5,874 bases of DNA, taken from the NCBI GenBank assembly GCA_003219355.1, contig QHOQ01000202.1:1-5874 (forward strand). Reading direction: 5' to 3'. The DNA is from Verrucomicrobiota bacterium. Its GTDB lineage: Bacteria > Verrucomicrobiota > Verrucomicrobiia > Chthoniobacterales > UBA10450. The notes under the pieces were generated by a model, which saw nothing but the letters and a program-made list of their open reading frames with translations, did not search any database and had not been told where the DNA came from. Shown in pieces: positions 1 through 4,746 of the stretch. The stretch's first letter is position 1; every line of letters starts with the position of its first letter. The translations under genes and the position numbers were made by a program.

Positions 1-256
1 GTCGAGCGCAATCGGTTAATCGAAACTTTTTTCTTTAAAATCGGCCGGGGCGAGATTGATTGTGGTTCGGCCGCGCTACCAAAAATATTCGCTATTTACA
101 ATCGCGGTCGTCACACGGTCGCGACCCTCTTTCGCAGCGCCGTCCGGCAACCAAAGGATTACAATGGTTGGGGTCGCCGCCGGCGCCGTTGACTTCTATT
201 TCAGCTTCGTACGCATGCACGCCGTAAACCGCAGCGGAAGAAATTTTGCCCAAAAT
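1..256 (-). pseudogene. comM: comM/yifB 5' remnant (Mg-chelatase-like AAA+ ATPase family), frameshifted, incomplete at window edge
   Basis: The reverse strand, read from about 256 down to 1, spells the N-terminal domain of the ComM/YifB family across two frames. The first frame gives KISSAAVYGVHAYEAEIEVN (about 247-188), matching the typical family opening with FSAAVYGIDAY.VEIEVN. After the G run at 170-173 (one base too many) the reading moves to another frame. That frame gives PTIVILWLPDGAAKEGRDR, then VTTAIVNS, then GRTTINLAPADFKE and SFD.PIAL, the usual order of the ChlI-like N-terminal domain. In-frame stops lie at 76-78 (TAG) and 16-18 (TAA, where the family has Leu in SFDLPIAL). The expected ATG at 254-256 reads ATT, and several codons near both stops are missing. 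ComM is known as a hexameric branch-migration helicase used in natural transformation. The rest of the gene, including the Walker motifs, would lie left of the window. Loss of function is inferred from several independent lesions, so one sequencing error cannot explain it. Confidence 0.88.
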
Positions 257-445
257 GGCAGGTTAGGTTGTCAAAGATATTAGAGGACGAAAACAGGCCA
301 TTAATCGTCCCGAACCGTGGGAGAATAACGTCCTGAGGATCAAGCCGAATTGAAGGAACTAGCCCTGTTTGAAGAGGTTGTGCCGGCAGGTAAAAAGATT
401 GAACAACACAGGTCCGGCCACTGTCAGAAATCCGAATATTTAACC
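257..445. other. Intergenic, no supported gene
   Basis: This stretch lies between the decayed comM start and the sigma-factor promoter. All six frames are short or broken. The only protein-like stretch is a plus-strand frame open from 329 to 508 (59 codons, acidic start ELKELALFEEVVPAG). It has no ATG and no convincing ribosome site, and the likely sigma promoter lies inside it, so I do not call it a gene. It may be further decayed coding sequence. Confidence 0.5.
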
Positions 446-474
446 TTGTTAAATAGTTTTGAGAATGCTACAAC
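446..474 (+). promoter_or_regulatory. Probable sigma-70-type promoter with extended -10 for the sigma-factor gene
   Basis: TTGTTA at 446-451 (4 of 6 to TTGACA) is followed after exactly 17 bases by TACAAC at 469-474 (4 of 6 to TATAAT). The hexamer is preceded by TG plus one base (466-468), the extended -10 signature. Transcription would start near 481, giving an untranslated leader of about 60 bases before the ATG at 544. Positions and spacing are seen directly; activity is inferred. Confidence 0.45.
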
Positions 475-543
475 GCGGGATCGACAAGGCACCGGCGAAT
501 ACCCCTGACGGTAAGGTGTCGATCCAACCCCCCAAAATCGTCG

Positions 544-1413
544 ATGAAAAAGAGCTATATGGCTGCTGAAGATAGTGATACCGGAATTAAGATTTACCTG
601 CGCGAGATCGGGCAAATCCCGCTTTTGACTCCGCAGCAGGAGATTACTCTCGCGGCAAAGATCAAAAAGGGCGACCGGGAGGCGCGGGCGCTAATGATTC
701 GCTCGAATCTGCGCCTGGTCGTCAAAATCGCGCACGATTACGCGAATCTCGGCCTGCCGCTGCTTGATCTAATCTCCGAGGGAAATATTGGTCTGATGAA
801 GGCGGTGGAGCGTTTTGATCCGGCAAAAGGCGGGAAGCTCAGCACTTATGCCGCGTGGTGGATCAAGCAGTCGATCAAGCGCGCGCTGGCGAACCAGAGT
901 AAGACAATTCGTCTTCCAGTGCATCTAGTGGATAAGATTTCCAAGATGCGCCGCGTTTCTTTACAAATGAGCGAGGAGCTTGGCCGCGAACCGACAGACG
1001 ATGAACTTGGCGATGAGATCGGCATCGCCAGCGGCAAAGTTTCGCAGCTCAAGACCGTGTCGATTCGTCCGGCGTCGCTCGATGCGCCAATTAGCGACGA
1101 TGATTCAACCGAGTTCGGCGAGATTGTGGGGGACGAGGAAGCTCAGACCCCTTTCGAACTGTTGCGCGACAAAAACCTCCGCAACGAAGTTGGCGGATTG
1201 CTTGATGTCTTGGACGACCGCGAGAAGAAAATCATTTTTCAACGCTTCGGATTGGACGGCGGTAAACCCAAAACGCTCGAGGAGGTCGGAAAGAAATTCG
1301 GGGTTACACGCGAGCGCATTCGGCAGTTGCAGAACATCGCGCTCTCGAAGCTCCGCCGTGCTCTGAGCAAGAAAGAGCGCCCGGTCGATGTCGAATTGCC
1401 GGTCGAGGCTTAG
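544..1413 (+). CDS. RNA polymerase sigma factor, sigma-70 family, group 2-like (no region 1.1)
   Basis: This 289-residue cytoplasmic protein binds core RNA polymerase and directs it to promoters. Region 1.2 spans about residues 12-44 (DTGIKIYLREIGQIPLLTPQQE). Region 2 spans about 48-118, with the core-binding RSNLRLVVKIA and DLISEGNIGLMKAVERFDP and the -10-reading STYAAWWIKQSIKRAL. Region 3 spans about 121-205 (IRLPVHLVDKI, ELGREPTDDEL, SIRPASLDAPI). Region 4 spans about 217-275, with the -35-reading helix-turn-helix in TLEEVGKKFGVTRERIRQL. The length is near RpoS-type group 2 factors and well below primary RpoD, and the acidic region 1.1 is absent. A non-essential or stress role is therefore likely, but the sequence does not say which stimulus. 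The ATG at 544 is chosen because an in-frame stop lies upstream (460-462) with no ATG, GTG or TTG between, and MKKSY-type openings fit. No clear Shine-Dalgarno precedes it; the ATG at 559 (residue 6) is the alternative. A group 1 factor of reduced form cannot be excluded. Confidence 0.95.
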   Translation: MKKSYMAAEDSDTGIKIYLREIGQIPLLTPQQEITLAAKIKKGDREARALMIRSNLRLVVKIAHDYANLGLPLLDLISEGNIGLMKAVERFDPAKGGKLSTYAAWWIKQSIKRALANQSKTIRLPVHLVDKISKMRRVSLQMSEELGREPTDDELGDEIGIASGKVSQLKTVSIRPASLDAPISDDDSTEFGEIVGDEEAQTPFELLRDKNLRNEVGGLLDVLDDREKKIIFQRFGLDGGKPKTLEEVGKKFGVTRERIRQLQNIALSKLRRALSKKERPVDVELPVEA

Positions 1414-1455
1414 GTCGGCGACGACAAGATCGACATCTTACAATTAAAACACGTG
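1414..1455 (+). other. Short stretch resembling a pyruvate kinase C-terminal tail, directly after the sigma-factor stop
   Basis: In frame with the sigma gene, immediately after its TAG, the plus strand reads VGDDKIDILQLKHV. The pyruvate kinase gene on the opposite strand ends AGDDRIDSVQLRKA. Seven of 14 residues are identical and several differences are conservative (K/R, L/V, K/R). Several DNA differences are synonymous (GAC/GAT, TTA/CTG). It has no start codon and is probably not translated. It could be a relic of a second pyk copy in inverted orientation, or chance. Confidence 0.3.
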
Positions 1456-1481
1456 GACGAAACCTCTGCGTGTTTTATTTT
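1445..1481. terminator. Shared, probably bidirectional intrinsic terminator between the sigma gene and pyk
   Basis: A perfect 9-bp inverted repeat (TAAAACACG at 1445-1453, CGTGTTTTA at 1469-1477) encloses a 15-base loop. For the plus-strand sigma gene the stem is followed by TTTT at 1478-1481. For the minus-strand pyk gene the T-rich tract is the stem end, followed by AATTG. The pyk stop codon (TAA, 1475-1477) lies inside the stem. The two genes converge here, which fits one terminator serving both. Confidence 0.65.
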
Positions 1482-2878
1482 GCCTTCCGCAGTTGGACCG
1501 AATCGATGCGATCGTCGCCTGCGCGTAGATCGCTGATGATCACAAGGTGATCGCCCGTGGCGGTTAATTTGGCTTCGCGCAAAAACTTCTCCGCAGCCTC
1601 GATCGTCACGTTTGGGTCAGCGGTAAAGTCAATCCGCACCGGATAAACCCCCCAGCAGACGGTCAATTGGCGGCGGACTTCTCCGCTTGAAGTGAAAGCG
1701 AATATCGGCGCATTTTCCGGCCGGAGGTTTGAAACATTGCGAGCCATTGTCCCGTGCTGGGTGAATACGATAAGCTTCGCCTGCTGAAGCGAATTCGCCA
1801 GGACCACAGCGGAAGCAATTGTCTTCTGCCTTGCGTCCTCGAGCACCGCCAATTCTGCATAACCGGCGCCACCACTCCGCTCGATTCGCCCAGCCACACG
1901 ATCCAACACTCGGACGCATTCCACAGGATAACGGCCAACGCTTGTCTCGCCGCTGAGCATGATCGCATCCGTCTGTTCAAAGACCGCATTTGCCACGTCC
2001 GTGATTTCGGCGCGCGTCGGCAAGGGATTGCTAATCATCGACTCGAGCATCTGGGTCGCGACGATGACCGGCTTGCCGAGCCGAATACACTGTTTTACGA
2101 TCCGTCGCTGGATGATGGGCAGTTCCTCCATCGGGCATTCAATTCCCAAGTCCCCGCGCGCAATCATGATGATGTCTGCACCTTCGATCATCTCGTCGAT
2201 CGACCGGACAGCTAATTGGTCCTCAATCTTGGCGATGATTAGTGCCTTGCTCTTTTTTTCGGCAAGAACTGCCCGCAGTTCATCGAGATCGCTCTTATGA
2301 CGGACAAAGCTTAGAGCGATAAAATCGACGCCTAGCTCGGCGCCGACTGAAAGATCGGCGAGATCCTTTTCCGTGAGCGGCGGGAGATTTACGTGAATGC
2401 CAGGCAGATTAACGTGACGCCGGGAGCCGAGATTTCCGGGAGTGACAACCTTGCAGCGAAGCCGGCCCCGTCGCTTCTCGAGAACCACCAGCTTGAGCAT
2501 ACCGTTGTCCACCAGAATCGTGTCGCCAACGGAAACATCATCGATTATGCCCGCATAATTCACATCGACTGAATAGGGTTCCTCGCTTTTCGCGCCGCCA
2601 ACGGTGAGCTCCAGTATATCGCCGGAATTCAAGTGCAGATCGGTTTTGAGATCGCCAGTGCGAATGGCAGGACCCTGGGTGTCGAGCAAGATTCCAATCG
2701 GCCGGCCAATCTCTTCCGCGAGCTGCCGGATTCGGGGCACAATTTCGCGCGATGTGCGATGATCGGCGTGGCTCATATTCAATCGAAAAATATCCGCTCC
2801 CGTTTCAATCAATTGCCGCAGTACATCTATTTTTTCCGTGGCCGGACCGAGCGTGCAGATGATTTTGGTCTTACGCAT
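1475..2878 (-). CDS. pyk: Pyruvate kinase
   Basis: The cytosolic enzyme converts phosphoenolpyruvate and ADP to pyruvate and ATP at the end of glycolysis. The 467-residue length is normal for bacterial enzymes. It opens with the canonical MRKTKIICTLGP. Active-site parts are visible: FRLNMSHADH at 31-40 (substrate Arg32, cation-site Asn34 and Ser36), DTQGPAIRTG at 66-75, a B domain from about 71 to 168, the catalytic Lys217 in IIAKIED, the metal-binding MIARGDLGIE at 238-247 with Asp243, and ATQMLESM at 274-281 with Thr275. SGETSVGRYP (309-318) follows. The C-terminal domain runs from about 345 to the end. The residues at the monovalent-cation switch are an unusual mixture (see findings). I chose the ATG at 2878 because it gives the family's normal start. 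GGGAG at 2890-2894 lies 11 bases upstream, slightly far. A GTG six codons further up (2896) is also in frame. Transcription is probably monocistronic, given the 360-base gap upstream and the terminator at its end. Confidence 0.97.
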   Translation of the reverse strand: MRKTKIICTLGPATEKIDVLRQLIETGADIFRLNMSHADHRTSREIVPRIRQLAEEIGRPIGILLDTQGPAIRTGDLKTDLHLNSGDILELTVGGAKSEEPYSVDVNYAGIIDDVSVGDTILVDNGMLKLVVLEKRRGRLRCKVVTPGNLGSRRHVNLPGIHVNLPPLTEKDLADLSVGAELGVDFIALSFVRHKSDLDELRAVLAEKKSKALIIAKIEDQLAVRSIDEMIEGADIIMIARGDLGIECPMEELPIIQRRIVKQCIRLGKPVIVATQMLESMISNPLPTRAEITDVANAVFEQTDAIMLSGETSVGRYPVECVRVLDRVAGRIERSGGAGYAELAVLEDARQKTIASAVVLANSLQQAKLIVFTQHGTMARNVSNLRPENAPIFAFTSSGEVRRQLTVCWGVYPVRIDFTADPNVTIEAAEKFLREAKLTATGDHLVIISDLRAGDDRIDSVQLRKAK

Positions 2879-3241
2879 GACGATCACAGCTCCCACCAGA
2901 AGCTAATGGATCGAAATGAGATCGCACGAGGCGCAGGGCTTCTCCAACAAATTAAAATACGGCATGCCTTTCAGAGGTGCCGCGTTGCGCGGTCAGTGTG
3001 CTTCCTATCGCAGCTTGCTTTGAGTCTCTTTGACCAAATCGAGGTTGCTCCTGGACCACTTTGGCAGTTTGGCCGTCAAGTTCTTCACGTCGGGATCACT
3101 CCCGTTCTTTGCGACGAAAAGGATCTTGCTGAATTTTCAGGAGGAAAGTTCGTGAGTGCTCCCAAACAGTTACGAATCGAAGGTTCACACTTGATTGGAT
3201 GCCTTGGGTGCTGGCTGGTCCGGCACGAGTCAAGAAGGCAA
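2879..3241. other. Intergenic region upstream of pyk, no intact gene
   Basis: About 360 bases separate the TPR gene stop from the pyk start. No frame on either strand has a convincing start, ribosome site and family match together. It should hold the pyk promoter, but I see no strong -35/-10 pair; the AT-rich part near 2948-2960 is the best neighbourhood. A plus-strand frame spanning 2633-3343 is open, but most of it lies antisense to pyk and it looks like no known protein. The interval 3005-3136 on the minus strand is listed separately as a possible decayed gene. Confidence 0.6.
3005..3136 (-). pseudogene. Possible decayed YebC/PmpR-like fragment (weak)
   Basis: The minus strand between an in-frame TGA (3137-3139) and a TAG (3005-3007) is open for 43 codons with plausible codon use. 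It begins KFSKILFVAKNGSDPDVKNL. This resembles the early part of YebC-family regulators, where FSKI, a few residues, VAAKNGG, DPD and NPRL follow one another. The match covers only about 15 residues and would need a short internal deletion. The rest (LPKWSRSNLDLVKETQSKLR) does not clearly follow the family, and no ATG is present. A GTG at residue 17 has GGGAG upstream, so a 27-residue peptide is formally possible. I regard it as a relic or chance. Confidence 0.22.
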
Positions 3242-4657
3242 TCAAGCCTGGGAGATATTCTGTTTGTACGATCTCTCCACACGCGCAGCCACGTCCCGAT
3301 AGCCGTAATCAGCTTCGTAAATCTGCTTCATGCAGTTGAGTGACTTTTCCCCGTCGTCCATCCGCTCGTAAACAAGCCCGAGATTGTAAACAATCTCTTT
3401 CTTCATGGCGTCCATGGGTAAAATCTCTCGCGATGCCTCTTCGAGCTGCTTCATCGCAAGGTCCAGCATTCCGAGTTCGCTATAACAGCGACCGAGCAGA
3501 TTCATTGCTTTCAAACGCGCATTCGGATTCTGTCGCGCGCGTTGTAGTTCCGGCAATGCCTGGCGGAATTGCCCGGCGTTTACGAGATACTCACCCAGTT
3601 CAAATCGAAGTTGCAAGTCAGTCGGATTCCGCCCCACACGTTTGCGCGCATCCTCGACCAGAATTTCCGCCCGCTTCTCCTTCGCGGCCTTCAATTCCTC
3701 AGATTTCTTGGCGTACAACTCATGACCGGGGTCGTGAGCGGCAAGAAATTCTTCATGCGCTGCAATTTCCCGCCCGAGGCCTTTCATTTTTAGATCCGAG
3801 ACTTTTCGAATCAATCCGGCATCAGCCCCTTTTGTCAGCTCTGCGGCATATTGATACCAGCCGATCGCTGCCACGATGTCATCCTTCTGTTCATTTAGTG
3901 CGCCCAAGCGTCGCGCAAGATCGATATTCGCCGGCTCCGCCTGGTGGAGGACATATGTTTCCGCGATTTGCTGATCGAGTGATTCCCCGGTCAATCGCAT
4001 CCGGCTTTGTTGCTCGAGCGAAACCGCCATCTCTTTGTCTTTGATCAAGTCGCGATAACTGACTGCCTGCGTCCAGCCGCCAGTTGTCATAGAAGCGCGG
4101 GCCGAGGCGTCTTTACCGAGCCGAAGCGCTTCGGCATCGAGTGGATTTATCTCTGTGATTTGATTGTAAATTTCGACAGCCCTCTCATTTTCTCCGAGCT
4201 CGTGATGCAGGCGCCCGAGCTCGTGCAATACTTTGACGTCGCGTGGATTTTCTTCGAGCAACGTCCGCAGCGCGAAGACGCCGATCTCCGGGCAGCCCGC
4301 TGCCATCGCCGCTTCCTTTAAAACCAAATTCGCCTGCCGATTGTAAGGCTCCTCCTCCAAAATCTTTTCCAGCATTTCCATTGCGCACTTCGGGTCCTTT
4401 TTGATTTCTCGCTGTGCTTTCATCACCGCAAGCGGCGTGGTCGAGATATTGAAGAAGCTTTTTTTTGCTGATTTGCTCTTTGTTACCTCTGTGCGTCGCA
4501 ATAATTGCCGGGCAGTTAGAAACTGCGGCTCTTGCTTTAGGATTCCCTGCAGAAGAGAAATCGCGTAGCCAAAATTGCGCAGCTCGATCGCCGCCACAGC
4601 TTTCAGCCAATGACTGCGCTGAGTCTCGCTCAGTTCCTTCTCGGTTTTGATTGCCAT
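3242..4657 (-). CDS. Tetratricopeptide repeat (TPR) protein of unknown function
   Basis: This 471-residue soluble protein has no signal peptide or membrane segment, so it is probably cytoplasmic. TPR-type helix pairs are visible in two blocks. The first is about residues 20-185, with units such as NFGYAISLLQGILKQEP, CAMEMLEKILEEEP, VFALRTLLEENP and HELGENERAVEIYNQITEINP. The second is about 343-450, with LGEYLVNAGQFRQALPEL, LGRCYSELGMLDLAMKQL and LGLVYERMDDGEKSL. Between them lies TTGGWTQAVSYRDLIKD (191-207), then a TPR-like unit near 248-277 and a charged, probably coiled-coil stretch at about 285-340. TPR arrays bind partner proteins; nothing here shows a catalytic site or names the partner. 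The ATG at 4657 is preferred over the in-frame GTG at 4666, because AGGTGG (4663-4668) lies 5 bases ahead of it and overlaps the GTG. It lies downstream of mutS, but a terminator and its own -10 element separate the two, so a shared function with MutS is not implied. Confidence 0.9.
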   Translation of the reverse strand: MAIKTEKELSETQRSHWLKAVAAIELRNFGYAISLLQGILKQEPQFLTARQLLRRTEVTKSKSAKKSFFNISTTPLAVMKAQREIKKDPKCAMEMLEKILEEEPYNRQANLVLKEAAMAAGCPEIGVFALRTLLEENPRDVKVLHELGRLHHELGENERAVEIYNQITEINPLDAEALRLGKDASARASMTTGGWTQAVSYRDLIKDKEMAVSLEQQSRMRLTGESLDQQIAETYVLHQAEPANIDLARRLGALNEQKDDIVAAIGWYQYAAELTKGADAGLIRKVSDLKMKGLGREIAAHEEFLAAHDPGHELYAKKSEELKAAKEKRAEILVEDARKRVGRNPTDLQLRFELGEYLVNAGQFRQALPELQRARQNPNARLKAMNLLGRCYSELGMLDLAMKQLEEASREILPMDAMKKEIVYNLGLVYERMDDGEKSLNCMKQIYEADYGYRDVAARVERSYKQNISQA

Positions 4658-4676
4658 GATGCCCACCTAACAGACG

Positions 4677-4682
4677 ATTATA
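4677..4682 (-). promoter_or_regulatory. Perfect -10 element (TATAAT) for the TPR gene
   Basis: The minus strand reads TATAAT about 20 bases ahead of the ATG at 4657. Transcription would begin close to the ribosome site AGGTGG (4663-4668), giving a very short leader. The -35 position at 17-base spacing reads GCTGGC, a poor match, so strength is uncertain or an activator may be needed. Its place just after the mutS terminator supports an independent promoter. Confidence 0.45.
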
Positions 4683-4691
4683 ATCTCAATG

Positions 4692-4722
4692 GCCCTCTAG
4701 CCAGCGAAAAACTGTAGAGGGC
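4692..4722. repeat. Inverted repeat forming an alternative hairpin that overlaps the mutS terminator
   Basis: GCCCTCTA (4692-4699) pairs perfectly with TAGAGGGC (4715-4722). An inner CAG/CTG pair (4702-4704 with 4712-4714) extends the stem past a 2-base bulge. One arm is shared with the terminator hairpin at 4712-4746, so the two structures exclude each other. The mutS terminator's T-run sits in the loop of this hairpin. Confidence 0.6.
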
Positions 4723-4746
4723 GAGCCTGTAGGCCCGCCCTTACAG
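4707..4746 (-). terminator. Intrinsic terminator of mutS, containing the mutS stop codon
   Basis: On the minus strand CTGTA plus AGGGCG (4746-4736) pair with CGCCCT and TACAG across 4723-4712. Inner GCC/GGC pairs surround a 4-base TACA loop, with one mismatch and one bulged base. The stem has about 14 pairs and is followed at once by TTTTT (4711-4707). The mutS TAA (4741-4743) lies in the 5' arm. The GC-rich palindrome also looks like a REP-type intergenic repeat, which only a genome-wide copy count could establish. Confidence 0.75.

Noticed and set aside
56..283. Plus-strand open frame of 75 codons
   Set aside because: It is antisense to the comM relic, has no ribosome site or family resemblance, and its opposite strand clearly carries the ComM signature.
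329..508. Plus-strand frame of 59 codons with protein-like ELKELALFEEVVPAG
   Set aside because: There is no ATG, no convincing ribosome site and no recognisable family, and the probable sigma promoter lies inside it. It may be decayed coding sequence but cannot be supported.
424..615. Minus-strand open frame of 63 codons overlapping the sigma gene start
   Set aside because: It overlaps the sigma promoter and the conserved sigma region 1.2 on the other strand and resembles no known protein.
2879..2896. Upstream GTG start for pyruvate kinase adding MGAVIV
   Set aside because: The family normally begins MRKTKII, and the only ribosome site (GGGAG at 2890-2894) would lie inside or too close to this extension.
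2633..3343. Long plus-strand open frame of 236 codons across pyk, the gap and the TPR 3' end
   Set aside because: It runs antisense to two clear genes, its product looks like no protein, and its openness follows from codon bias of the opposite strand. An AGGAGG-like site near 3139 precedes a GTG, but the product remains meaningless.
3340..4044. Plus-strand open frame of 234 codons inside the TPR gene
   Set aside because: It is a shadow of the TPR gene, rich in Arg, Ser and Pro as expected from antisense reading.
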